A DNA stretch of 64,000 bases from GCA-2732755 sp965228265 (GCA_965228265.1 OZ245804.1:930001-994000); one strand, 5' to 3'. Counted from the first letter of the stretch, positions 52,067 to 60,763 are shown. Numbers and translations are program-made. The notes: generated by a model from the letters alone, not told the origin.

Positions 52067-53251
52067 TCACACGAAGTGCTTCCGCACCAGCCCCGGCTCA
52101 GCGAGATTCACACCCGCCAATATCTCAGCCACCCGCACACCCGTCTGACCATCCCCGAACGGGTGGGTGATCGTCGAGCGGTCCAGCTCCATCGCCCGCC
52201 CGATGGCGCCCACGATCGCACCCGTCGTCTCGCCCTGGGCGTCGACGACATTCGTGCCCCGCTCGCGACCCGACTGCCTCGCTCCGATGTTGACCGTCGC
52301 TGCGCCGACCGCCCCCGCCTCGATCAGCCCCGCCGAGCTGTTGCCGATCAGGAATCCGCCGTTGTGCGCCAGCCGCTTGAGCAGCCCGACAAACGCCTCG
52401 CGTTTCAGGTGCTCGCACACCCTCACGTGCGCCTGCGCCGAGGCCGACTCGATCGCGCGCACGATCCCGACCCTGCCCGGATCAAGGTTCGGCATCAGGC
52501 ACAGCGTCGCCCGCTCACCGATCGCCTCCAGCGCCGAGCTCGCGACCGCTTCTTCCTGCTCGTCCGGACGCCCGATCGGGTGCATGAGCAGCAGAGCCTT
52601 CGGATCGCCGAGCTCCTGCGCCTGCTCGTCATCCATCGCCGGGATGCTGCTGAGCCCGTCGATCGCGGGCGAGCCCACGACGTGCACCCGGCTCTTCGGC
52701 TCGCCCATCCGCAGAATCCGGGCCGCGCTCGTCTCGGTCGCCGGGAAATGGATGTGCGCAAGCTTCGTGATCGCGTGGCGCATTGCTTCGTCGGCCACGC
52801 CCTCGGCCAAATCCCCGCCGTGGAGGTGCGCGACTGGCAAGCCCCCGATGCTCGCCGCCGATGCCGCCGCGAACGCCTCGATCCGGTCGCCCAGCACGAC
52901 GACCACGTCGGGGCGGAGCCGCTCGAAGCTGCGCGCAAACCTGGAGATCCCCTTGCCGGTGCTCTCCACGTCGTGCCAACGCCCCACGCGCCCGACCGTC
53001 TGCATCGGGATCGAGTCGATCACGTCGAATTCCTGCTTGATCTCGTAGTACGTCCGCGCCGGCTGCACGAGGTGCGAGCCCGCCGCGATGACGAGCAGTT
53101 CCAGATCCGTGCGCTCGCGCACCGCGTGCATGACGGGCTTGAGGAGCCCGTACTCCGCCCTCGTGCCCGTCACGACGGCGATCCGGCGCAGCGACTCACC
53201 ATTGGCCCGAGGCCTCGCCCGCTCGTCACCCGCCCAACCCGGCCCGATCAT
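52067..53251 (-). CDS. neuC: UDP-N-acetylglucosamine 2-epimerase (hydrolysing)
   Basis: The 394-residue enzyme has the NeuC/LegG pattern: IAVVTGTRAEYGLLKPVM, RPDVVVVLGDRIEAFAAASA, HLHGGDLAEGVADEAMRHAI, MHPIGRPDEQEE and GNSSAGLIEAGAVG. It would convert UDP-GlcNAc to ManNAc and UDP, or a bacillosamine form to its epimer. Start at 53251 is chosen because GGAGG (53258-53262) is 6 nt upstream; a frame to 53383 runs through a repeat. The ribosome binding site is the edge of a family D repeat. It is the third biosynthetic gene after neuA and neuB. Confidence 0.93.
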   Translation of the reverse strand: MIGPGWAGDERARPRANGESLRRIAVVTGTRAEYGLLKPVMHAVRERTDLELLVIAAGSHLVQPARTYYEIKQEFDVIDSIPMQTVGRVGRWHDVESTGKGISRFARSFERLRPDVVVVLGDRIEAFAAASAASIGGLPVAHLHGGDLAEGVADEAMRHAITKLAHIHFPATETSAARILRMGEPKSRVHVVGSPAIDGLSSIPAMDDEQAQELGDPKALLLMHPIGRPDEQEEAVASSALEAIGERATLCLMPNLDPGRVGIVRAIESASAQAHVRVCEHLKREAFVGLLKRLAHNGGFLIGNSSAGLIEAGAVGAATVNIGARQSGRERGTNVVDAQGETTGAIVGAIGRAMELDRSTITHPFGDGQTGVRVAEILAGVNLAEPGLVRKHFV

Positions 53252-53258
53252 AATCTGC

Positions 53259-53298
53259 CTCCCTCTCCCACCTGGGGAGAGGGCTGGGGTGAGGGGGC
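53259..53298. repeat. Dispersed hairpin repeat, family D1 (short)
   Basis: CCCTCTCCC (53261-53269) / GGGAGAGGG (53275-53283) with GCTGGGGTGAGGGGG tail. It sits in the neuB-neuC gap and supplies the neuC ribosome binding site. Confidence 0.85.
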
Positions 53299-53339
53299 CC
53301 GACGAGCCCGAAGCGCAAGCGAGGGTAAAACGCTGCACA

Positions 53340-54503
53340 TCACTCCACATCCTCCCGCACGATCGGCACGTCCATCTCCACATCCCGCACGACGCGCCGG
53401 CCGATCATCTCGTCGAGCATGTACGGCGGCACCCCGGTCCCGGGCCGCTTGATCGTCAGCATCTCACGCGTCAGGACATCGCCCTCGCGCAAGGCTCGTG
53501 TCGAAACGAGTGATTGACGCGACACCTCGCGTACGTCACGCTCGCAGTCGAGAACGTGCTTTAGAGCCTGATACTTCCAAGTCCGCACATACCCATCAGA
53601 GCCCAGCTGTTTGCTGTAGTAGTCTCTCTGATCCTGCGTGAGCGAGACCACAGACCGGCGATTACCATCTCTATCTGGCGCGAGAAGATCGCACAACGTT
53701 CGAAAATCATCCTGGTATTGCGAAGCTAGGCGTGACGAATCGACGTACTCCCTGAACTGTGCAAGCAGAAGAGACGCCGCGTGATCCGGCCCGGCACGCT
53801 TCCTGTCATCTGTGATGTGCTTCTCAAGCAGGTGTGCCCCTGCCAAGACAGCAAGCGAGCCCGTCCGGTGCGATGCCGTGTGATCGCTATAGCCAGTCAC
53901 AAGCCCCGTCGCATCGGCGATCGCGCGGATCCCGCCGAGCGCCTCGTCCGGTGCCGGGTACGAACTCACGCACTGCAAGAACGCCAATCGATCGCGTATG
54001 CCTTCAAGCCACCCCGCCGCACGCGTCACCTCATCGAGCTCGCTTGCGCCCGTGCTCACGATCAGCGGCTTGCCTGTTGCCGCCATCGCTTCAAGCAGCG
54101 GCCTGTTGATGATGTCCGGGCTCGCGCTCTTGTATGCGTCCCACTCCAATCGCTCGGCGACCCCGACCAGCTCCACGCTGAACACCGTCACGATCGCGTG
54201 AATACCGCGTGCGTGCGCACGATGGACGACCTTGGCCATGTCGTCGATCGACAGCTCGAGCCGCCGCAGCATCGCCAAGGGGTCCGTCTCTCCCGCGTTC
54301 TTCTGGTACGCCGCCAGCTTGGCAGCCTTGGACATGAGCCGATCCGTCTCGAAGAGTTGCAGCTTCACCGCGTCCGCGCCGGCATCGGCAGCCGCGTCGG
54401 TCAGCATCAGCGCGCGCTCGACCTCGCCGTCGTGATTCACACCGATCTCGGCGATCACGTACGGCGGATGCCCCGGGCCGATCTCTTGCTCACCGATGCG
54501 CAC
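53340..54503 (-). CDS. neuB: N-acetylneuraminate (or related nonulosonate) synthase
   Basis: NeuB condenses PEP with ManNAc (or an amino analogue). The barrel motifs are YVIAEIGVNHDGEVERAL, AVKLQLFETD, YKSASPDIIN, STGASELDEV and YSDHT, then EKHITDDRKRAGPDHAASL. The C-terminal SAF antifreeze-like domain (SLVSTRALREGDVLTREMLT) is complete. About 80 residues lie between barrel and SAF domain, roughly 40 more than usual, and this insert (about 53520-53770) is visibly lower in GC. It follows neuA by 37 nt, across a family A repeat. Confidence 0.94.
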   Translation of the reverse strand: MRIGEQEIGPGHPPYVIAEIGVNHDGEVERALMLTDAAADAGADAVKLQLFETDRLMSKAAKLAAYQKNAGETDPLAMLRRLELSIDDMAKVVHRAHARGIHAIVTVFSVELVGVAERLEWDAYKSASPDIINRPLLEAMAATGKPLIVSTGASELDEVTRAAGWLEGIRDRLAFLQCVSSYPAPDEALGGIRAIADATGLVTGYSDHTASHRTGSLAVLAGAHLLEKHITDDRKRAGPDHAASLLLAQFREYVDSSRLASQYQDDFRTLCDLLAPDRDGNRRSVVSLTQDQRDYYSKQLGSDGYVRTWKYQALKHVLDCERDVREVSRQSLVSTRALREGDVLTREMLTIKRPGTGVPPYMLDEMIGRRVVRDVEMDVPIVREDVE

Positions 54504-54514
54504 TCATACTCTCC

Positions 54515-54588
54515 GGTGGGGGCGGCGTCCCGCCGCCCGGCTACAACACCCTGGCAGTCTCGATGGGCGGCGGGACGCCGCCCCCACC
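54515..54588. repeat. Paired inverted repeat, family A, overlapping the neuA end
   Basis: Two 24-nt inverted arms at 54515-54538 and 54565-54588 with a 26-nt spacer that holds the neuA stop. The spacer starts GGCTA and ends GAT, as in the 3145 copy. The right arm is translated as the C-terminus of NeuA. Confidence 0.92.
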
Positions 54589-55314
54589 AAGAATGATTTC
54601 CGCCCGTATCACGTCCGCCTCTTCATCGATATCAACCACACTCCCGGGTTCCGACACGATGCCGCGGCGATCGACACCAAAGAACCGGTGCGGCCCGTCC
54701 TGCGCGCCCTCGACCTCGAGCATGAGCGAACGCCGCGTCAGCGCGATCACACCCCCGTCCGGCAGATACGCCGCGGGCAGATCCTGCCTGCGGAACACGT
54801 TGTGGTTGAGCACTTCCCCTTCCCAAGGCTTCAGGTTCCCCGACTCGGGATCGAGCCGAACCATCCACCACGGGTGCGCCTTGCCGACGCGTTCGTAGCT
54901 CTGCACCGAATCGCAACCAGACTCATCGAGCCTTGCCAGCGCCCGCTCCGTCAGGTCCATAGGGCGTACAGGCACGTTCGCGTAGAGAATCGCGATCGGC
55001 GTCTGCGGGTCGGTTGTCCAGGGCAGATCGTTTGCGATGGCTCGCACGGCATGCCGCGCGGCATCATCGATCGTCGCGCGATCGCTCGCAAGCTCGTCCG
55101 GTCGATCGACCACACGCACACCCATCGTGTGCGCCAGATCCTTGAGTTCCGGCGCGTCGGTCGAGACAACAACCGCATCGATGCCGCGGGTCCCGAGCGC
55201 GTGCTCGATCGTCCATTGCGCACACGGCTTGCCCGCGATCGGGCGCACGTTCTTGCCCGGGACACCCTTGCTGCCCGCGCGCCCGAGCACGACCGCAAGT
55301 GCCGGCCTTGGCAT
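54541..55314 (-). CDS. neuA: CMP-N-acetylneuraminate (nonulosonate) cytidylyltransferase
   Basis: The 257-residue enzyme activates the nonulosonate with CTP. The nucleotide-binding motif VVLGRAGSKGVPGKNVRPIA opens it, with DAVVVSTDAPELKDLA, ILYANVPVRP and a late FFGVDRRGIVSEPGSVVDID. The last ~15 residues (GGGGVPPPIETARVL) come from a dispersed repeat, so the ancestral protein probably ended near AEIIL. ATG overlaps the stop of the Maf fusion gene by 1 nt, so translation is coupled. Confidence 0.92.
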   Translation of the reverse strand: MPRPALAVVLGRAGSKGVPGKNVRPIAGKPCAQWTIEHALGTRGIDAVVVSTDAPELKDLAHTMGVRVVDRPDELASDRATIDDAARHAVRAIANDLPWTTDPQTPIAILYANVPVRPMDLTERALARLDESGCDSVQSYERVGKAHPWWMVRLDPESGNLKPWEGEVLNHNVFRRQDLPAAYLPDGGVIALTRRSLMLEVEGAQDGPHRFFGVDRRGIVSEPGSVVDIDEEADVIRAEIILGGGGVPPPIETARVL

Positions 55315-58300
55315 CACGCAGACCTCGCGGCCTGGGTGCTCGACTTGATCTCCATCACCTGCACGGGCTCGATCGTCGTGAGCGACTCCATCTGCCGACG
55401 CCACGCAGCTGCCAGCCCGTCGCGCACATGATCGCCGCCGGCGGTCGTGCGGTCAGCGCGGACCGTCAGCTTCGTGCGCGCAAGCACACGCCTTGCCAGC
55501 CTGGGCAGATCGATCGGCTCGATCCGCTCGCCGGCAATCGCCTCGGGCAGCGGGTCGATCACCGCGGCGCCGCTCGACATCATCCAGCGGTCGTACAACG
55601 GCTCGATCTCCTCGTAGATCGCGTCACGCCTCGTCAGACGCACCACAACCCACGGGCTGTGCAGATCATCAAGACGATCCAGCGTGTTGCGGTGATGAAT
55701 CAGGCTCGTCAGCGCCTCGTGCGCCTTGCCAAAGCCCTGGCGGCCGGTCAGCAGCTCGCACGTTGATTCACGTTCGGAGACATAGTCCACGCTGATCACA
55801 TCCACGCCGAGCTCGGTCAGGCCCAGCAGCCTGCTCTCGCCCGCAAGCGCCGGCGTGCGCACGTGCACCGCGAGAACGCCCGCCCCCCTCGCTGCGCCCA
55901 CGATCCGCGCCAGCTCCGGGTGATCCAGCACGTCGGCGATGTCCTGCGATGTCATCTCGGCGGTCAGCGTGAGCGCCACGTCCTCGCGCAGCCGGGTCGC
56001 CTGACGGATCAGCCCGATCGCCTGCTCGGCGTCGAGTGCCTTGCCGTTGGTCGAGACCAACTCAAGCGTCAGGTGCTCGGGCGCATCGGTCGTGGCATCG
56101 GTCGTGGCATCGGTCTGCGCGATCGCACCGGCGATCTCATCGGCCGAGAGCGTGAGGACCTCCTGGCCCTTGAGCGCCCGGGTGACGAGTTCACGCCTTG
56201 TGCGCGAGTCCAGCGTGACGCGCTCGCCAAGGTCGCGCACGATCGGGGGGACATGGATGCAGCCCGTGCCCGCGATCGGATCGTTCGAGGGTTGCACGGG
56301 CAGATACCCCAGGATCGAACCGATCGAGGCGAACGAGCCCGCCTCGGCCTTCTTCTGCGCGATGCTCTTGACGATCGACTTCTCGACGAGCATCGGCGCG
56401 AGCCCGACGGCTGCCTGACTGAAGACGATTCTATGAGACGTGGGGAACTTCTTGAACCGCTCGGCCGCCTCGTCGCAGAGCGCGGGATCAACCAGTCCCC
56501 AGTCCGCGCCGACGAGCAGCGCCGCATCTGCCCCGACGCTGTCGAGCGCTTCGAGGGTGGCGTCCGGGTGGAGGATCTCGTCGTAGGCGGTCCAGCCCGC
56601 GACGCCCCCGCGCCAGGAACGGGCGCTAAACGCGCGCGCCCCTCGGATAGCCGCGGCTCGGTCCTGATAGGTGTCCGCGTCGGTCTCGATGAACCGCACC
56701 GCGAGTCGGCCCACGCGCCCGCCGCTGGGGTCGAGCCCCGCAGCCCTCGCGGTGTCGCCCACGTTGTGCGTCAGGATCGCTACGCCTTCGATCTCTTTGG
56801 TCTGCCCCAGACGCTCGAGCGTCAGGCGCAGGGCGCTCTTGCCCTCGATTACCGGCTCCGACAGATCCCGCGGCACGCCCAGATCAGACTTCCACGGATC
56901 CGCGGGGATCACCGCCCAGACGCGCTGCTTGGCGTTGGTTTCCTCGGCCTCGGGATCGACCGCGGGGTCTTCGCGGGTGATCTTGGCCGCCTTGCCGTCG
57001 TGGGCACGGATCGCCGCGTCCATCATCTCGCCCAGGAGATCCGCCGCGTCGCCCAGCCAGCGGACGTTCTCCGCGTCGCGTTCGATCTGCGCTTTCTGTT
57101 GTTCCAGGGGCGACAGATCCGTCAGGTGTATCTTGCGGTCGGCCTTGGCGCGCTTGAGCGTCCCCGTCTGGTTCAGGTCCTGCACGAGCGAGTAGGCGGG
57201 CTCGAGCTTCACGACCTCGTCCCGCTGCGCGTAGACCTCTTTGATCAGCCTGTTGACGCGGGCCTGATCCTGATGGTGCTCGGCCATCTCCATCATGGTC
57301 GCGTGCGTCTTTCGGCAGAGCTCGCTCACCTTCCACGCGTCGGCCCGCACCTCGCGGAGCTTTTTCTTGGCGGCTCGGATGTCGCTGGCGGTCTGCTCGG
57401 GCGCCTCGGGCAGCTCGATGTCCGGGCTGTCCTTGTACTGCTCGAGCACCTCGGCGAGCGTCATGACGCGGACGCCCTGTTTCTCGATGCCGCCCTCGGT
57501 CGCGTCGATCACGGTCAGGCCGAGGTTCGTGTCGGCCGCGAAGTCGCGCTCGAACTGCGTGAGATAGGTGTGCATCTGCTCGTCGGTGTAGACGCCCCGC
57601 CCCAAGTGGTCCCGGGCGGGCACGAGCCGACTCCGCATGCGCGCGATCCGCTGCCATTCGAGTGTTTCGAGCGTGCAGAACTCGCCAAGCTCGCTCGCCC
57701 ACACGTCGTGGATCGCGGCTCCAGAGGCGTAGTACTGCCCGTCGGTGAAGGCCAGGTCCTGCCCGATGAGTGTCACCGGGTCGCACCCGAGGTGACGCGC
57801 CAGGTAGTACGCCAGGTGCGCCACCGTCGCGCCGGGCTTGATCGGGCAGCGGTCCGCGTCCGACTGCTCGAGCAGCTTGGAGAGGCAGTTGTCCTTCGGT
57901 GAACGCAGCACGCCGGGCCAGGCGTCGAGGATCGCGGGGTTGCCCTTGGCCTCGGCTACGAGCGTGACGCCCTCGACGTCCTCTTTGGTCAGGCCCTCGT
58001 AGAAGCGCTTGCTGATCTCGTGGTAGTCCAGCGCTGTCACGAAGTGCGGCTTGATCCCCCGCGCGAGCATCGGTTTGAGCACCGTCTGCACCGCGATGAT
58101 CACGAATTTCTGGCGCACCCAGGGCTGCTCGAGCAGGTGCAGGTTGCGCCGAAGGCTGGGCCCCGCCGAGACCACGATCGCCGGCTTGCCGGCGCACGAA
58201 CCCTTGAGATCGTCGATGCCCGGGGCCTCGGCGTACTTGTCGAGGTTCATGATCTGGTTGCGCATCGTGACGTCGGACTGCACGAGTGTGGTGATCACGC

Positions 58301-58931
58301 TTGTGCGGATCGCGCGGACCACGCCCGCCAGGCGCGCCTCGAAGCGGTCGGTCAGGTCGGTCAGCCGCTTGCTGCTGGGCGGGTGCTCGACGAGCTTGAC
58401 GCCCAGGGAGACGAGCCCCTCGCTGCCGGTGAGTGTTTCGCTGATCACGGCCGCGTCGTCGGGGTCGGTGATAAACGCGACGAGCGGGTCGCCGAGCCAT
58501 CCCGAGAAGTCCTGCCGCTCGAGCACGGAGCGCAACAGCGCGACGTCGGGCTCGAACACCACGATGAGGGAGGCGGACTTGCCCCGTTCGAGCAGCGCCC
58601 GGACGTGGTGCCCGCAGCCGAAGCCCTTGACGACGACGACGCCCGCTTTGTCGATATCGACGGTCTCGGCGAGGCGTCTGGCTTCCTCGCCCGGTCGTTT
58701 GCGGCTCGCCAGGCCCGTCTTGCGTCCCCAGCCGTCGGTCAGGGTGCATGAGATGAGCCCGTCGTCGGCGACGGTCCATTCGAGGTCGGTTCGGCTCGGG
58801 GATTGGGCGATCGCGCGGGCGGCGCGCTGCGACACCATACTCATCGATGCAAGGTTCTTGTCGAGCACCGAGCCGGAGGCCTCGATCGAGGCCTGACCGG
58901 ACGGCGCGACCGCGCGCGTTTTGCCTGCCAT
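55314..58931 (-). CDS. Maf/DUF115 glycosyltransferase fused to SpsF-like and degenerate radical-SAM-like domains
   Basis: The 1205-residue protein is the first gene of the neuABC unit. Residues ~100-600 match Maf/DUF115 (MptE-like) proteins, which glycosylate flagellin with nonulosonates: VVVVKGFGCGHHVRALLERG, KPAIVVSAGPSLRRNLHLLE, IAVQTVLKPMLARGIKPHFV, TLIGQDLAFTDGQYY. A coiled linker follows. From residue ~670 the region RVWAVIPADPW ... LLVGADWGLVDP ... FASIGSILGYLPVQPSNDPI resembles a SpsF-type nucleotidyltransferase. The last ~250 residues (LTLELVSTNGKALDAEQAIG ... VHVRT ... IYEEIEPLYDRWM) follow the layout of radical-SAM/SPASM proteins but lack any C-x3-C-x2-C or SPASM cysteine set. The Maf call is firm; the C-terminal call is inference. 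GGAG lies 9 nt before ATG. Confidence 0.82.
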   Translation of the reverse strand: MAGKTRAVAPSGQASIEASGSVLDKNLASMSMVSQRAARAIAQSPSRTDLEWTVADDGLISCTLTDGWGRKTGLASRKRPGEEARRLAETVDIDKAGVVVVKGFGCGHHVRALLERGKSASLIVVFEPDVALLRSVLERQDFSGWLGDPLVAFITDPDDAAVISETLTGSEGLVSLGVKLVEHPPSSKRLTDLTDRFEARLAGVVRAIRTSVITTLVQSDVTMRNQIMNLDKYAEAPGIDDLKGSCAGKPAIVVSAGPSLRRNLHLLEQPWVRQKFVIIAVQTVLKPMLARGIKPHFVTALDYHEISKRFYEGLTKEDVEGVTLVAEAKGNPAILDAWPGVLRSPKDNCLSKLLEQSDADRCPIKPGATVAHLAYYLARHLGCDPVTLIGQDLAFTDGQYYASGAAIHDVWASELGEFCTLETLEWQRIARMRSRLVPARDHLGRGVYTDEQMHTYLTQFERDFAADTNLGLTVIDATEGGIEKQGVRVMTLAEVLEQYKDSPDIELPEAPEQTASDIRAAKKKLREVRADAWKVSELCRKTHATMMEMAEHHQDQARVNRLIKEVYAQRDEVVKLEPAYSLVQDLNQTGTLKRAKADRKIHLTDLSPLEQQKAQIERDAENVRWLGDAADLLGEMMDAAIRAHDGKAAKITREDPAVDPEAEETNAKQRVWAVIPADPWKSDLGVPRDLSEPVIEGKSALRLTLERLGQTKEIEGVAILTHNVGDTARAAGLDPSGGRVGRLAVRFIETDADTYQDRAAAIRGARAFSARSWRGGVAGWTAYDEILHPDATLEALDSVGADAALLVGADWGLVDPALCDEAAERFKKFPTSHRIVFSQAAVGLAPMLVEKSIVKSIAQKKAEAGSFASIGSILGYLPVQPSNDPIAGTGCIHVPPIVRDLGERVTLDSRTRRELVTRALKGQEVLTLSADEIAGAIAQTDATTDATTDAPEHLTLELVSTNGKALDAEQAIGLIRQATRLREDVALTLTAEMTSQDIADVLDHPELARIVGAARGAGVLAVHVRTPALAGESRLLGLTELGVDVISVDYVSERESTCELLTGRQGFGKAHEALTSLIHHRNTLDRLDDLHSPWVVVRLTRRDAIYEEIEPLYDRWMMSSGAAVIDPLPEAIAGERIEPIDLPRLARRVLARTKLTVRADRTTAGGDHVRDGLAAAWRRQMESLTTIEPVQVMEIKSSTQAARSA

Positions 58932-59018
58932 GACGCGACTCCAGCGTCTGTACTTCTAAAGGCGCACCTCCGGCGCCGTACCTTTGCATCGGCCACCGGG
59001 CGCGGTAGGCTCCAAACG

Positions 59019-59645
59019 ATGCAGATCCTCGGCCCAGACGAAGGCTCACTCCCCACACTCCCCGAGACACCGGTTCTCGAACGATGGCTCTTCGAGTCGC
59101 CCACGCTTCTGGTGGGGCTGCTCGTGGTCCTTGGGTTCGTCGCGCTCATCGCCGCGGCTCGTCGGAAGAAGAGGATGGTGCCCCTGGTCGGGGCGGGTGT
59201 GCTCTTTGTGCTCGCAGCGGGGGTGTACATCACCGCCGATCGTGTAACGACCGACCGTGAGGTGATCACCGAACGCACCGCCGAGCTCGTGGCCGCGGTC
59301 GCCGAGGGCGATGCCCAGGGCGTACGCGCGATCCTTGCCGAGCCCTTCCGCATCAATCCGAGCGACAACGCCTCGGGCAGCGCCCGACGGGTCCCCCGGA
59401 TCACCGACTTCGAGCAGATCCGGACCGCGATTGAGAAATGGATCGACCCGCTCATCGGCTCGCACCAGATCCTCGAGACACGGGCCGGGATGGATGGCTC
59501 TGGCATCGGACGCACGCTGGTCCGGGTCCGGGTCCGCATGCCCGACGGCGGGCTGCTCGGACACTCCTGGTGGGAGATCGAGTGGCGCCGATCGGGCGAT
59601 ACCTGGCTCGCCACGCGGATCGAGTCGATCTGGATTCAGGGCTAA
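59019..59645 (+). CDS. Membrane-anchored protein with NTF2-like C-terminal domain
   Basis: Start at 59019 (MQILGPDEGSLPTLPETPVL). Two membrane segments lie at residues ~28-47 and 53-70 (LLVGLLVVLGFVALIAAA; VPLVGAGVLFVLAAGVYITA). The remaining ~135 residues (ERTAELVAAVAEGDAQGVRA, RITDFEQIRTAIEKWIDPLI, GGLLGHSWWEIEWRRSGDTW) look like a SnoaL/NTF2-type cone fold, probably periplasmic. No catalytic residues recognised. It is divergent from the Maf fusion gene across 87 nt and convergent with the SPOR-like gene. Confidence 0.7.
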   Translation: MQILGPDEGSLPTLPETPVLERWLFESPTLLVGLLVVLGFVALIAAARRKKRMVPLVGAGVLFVLAAGVYITADRVTTDREVITERTAELVAAVAEGDAQGVRAILAEPFRINPSDNASGSARRVPRITDFEQIRTAIEKWIDPLIGSHQILETRAGMDGSGIGRTLVRVRVRMPDGGLLGHSWWEIEWRRSGDTWLATRIESIWIQG

Positions 59646-59664
59646 GTCGTGCGCCGGCTTGTGT

Positions 59665-60552
59665 TTACTGCGTCGGGATGAGCACAGGGAAGCTCGGCTG
59701 GAGCACCTGCTCCTCCCGCCCGTCGTTGATGACGGTCTGGCTGACCCCCTGACCATTGACGAGGTTGTGCGGGAAGCGCTTCATGAGGTCTTGCAGTTCC
59801 AGACTGAATGCGTTCTGGATGTCGCGTTCCCCGAAGACCCCGACAGTCACCATGCTCATGCTCGGGCCGTGGTAATAGAAGGCCAGTTCGCCCTGTCGTC
59901 TGAGGTCGGCGGCGGCTTCCTCGGCCTTGCGTCGTGCCTCGAGGACGTCCTTCTCGGTCGGGGCCTTGCCGTCGGTCCGTCCGTACGCCCCGATCTGGAG
60001 CGTGTAGATGGCTTGTCGGCCGTAGTTCTTGGGCGCGGACCTGAGGTCGAGGTCGGAGGCGGCCTTGCCCTCGGGCGGGATGTAGAACGCGTGGGAGAAG
60101 GGCCTGACGCCCTCGTCTCGGACATTGCGGACGCGTTCGAGGAGTGCCTCGGCCTCGGCGGTGGAGGGGCTGGCGACCTTGCCGACGCAGATGATCGCGC
60201 GTGGGCCTCTGGAGAGGATGAAGGCATCGCCCAGGCCGTTCAGCCGGCGCAGTCGTGTGAGTTCCTGCTCGGCTCGGAGTCTGGCACCCTCGCCGGCGAA
60301 GGGCTTGAGCCCGATGGTCCAGAATTCGCCCTCGGCAGTCGTTGCGCTCGAGGTGCCGCCGAACAGGATTTCACCCTCAGAATTGGGGGGTTGTTTTGGG
60401 CCATTGGCGGCGCACCCGACGAGAGCGAGCATGAAAATCGAATACCCGATCGTTTTACAAACCTGCGGAAATTGGCTTGTGGTGCGGGAAATCGAGTTTC
60501 TGGCTTCATGAAGCGGGGGTGAGCGGAAAAAAATCTGGCGCGTCCGTTTCAT
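59665..60552 (-). CDS. Lipoprotein with SPOR-like domain
   Basis: The 295-residue protein has a long basic N-region followed by IGYSIFMLALVGCAANG, a lipobox ending in LVGC; the ATG at 60552 leaves an unusually long n-region, so the true start may be further in. The C-terminal half has YTLQIGAYGRTDGK ... ARRKAEEAAADLRRQGELAF ... MVTVGVFGERD, resembling a SPOR domain, which binds denuded peptidoglycan at septa. Function is inferred only. A gap of about 270 nt follows, containing direct repeats. Confidence 0.72.
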   Translation of the reverse strand: MKRTRQIFFRSPPLHEARNSISRTTSQFPQVCKTIGYSIFMLALVGCAANGPKQPPNSEGEILFGGTSSATTAEGEFWTIGLKPFAGEGARLRAEQELTRLRRLNGLGDAFILSRGPRAIICVGKVASPSTAEAEALLERVRNVRDEGVRPFSHAFYIPPEGKAASDLDLRSAPKNYGRQAIYTLQIGAYGRTDGKAPTEKDVLEARRKAEEAAADLRRQGELAFYYHGPSMSMVTVGVFGERDIQNAFSLELQDLMKRFPHNLVNGQGVSQTVINDGREEQVLQPSFPVLIPTQ

Positions 60553-60763
60553 CGTTATTACTCTAAGCTGTTGTATCTGTTCGAGTTACGAACAAGATGA
60601 AGGATTTGAGCGACTTTGCAGCAAGTTCGATCAGCCCGACGATACAGAATTGCGAAGGGCATGATGGGTACACAACATCTTGCCCCTCGTAGGTTCCGGA
60701 TCGTAGGTCTGGTGGTGGGAATACCTGGCTTTCAGATTCGTTGTTTTGATGAGGTCTGGTGGG

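Noticed and set aside
53252..53383. Longer NeuC N-terminus
   Set aside because: The extra residues come from translating a D1 repeat (LTPALSPGGRGR type), a known annotation artefact. The start at 53251 has a good ribosome binding site.
55863..57902. 679-codon plus-strand frame inside the Maf fusion
   Set aside because: Antisense, Arg-rich and without any domain pattern.
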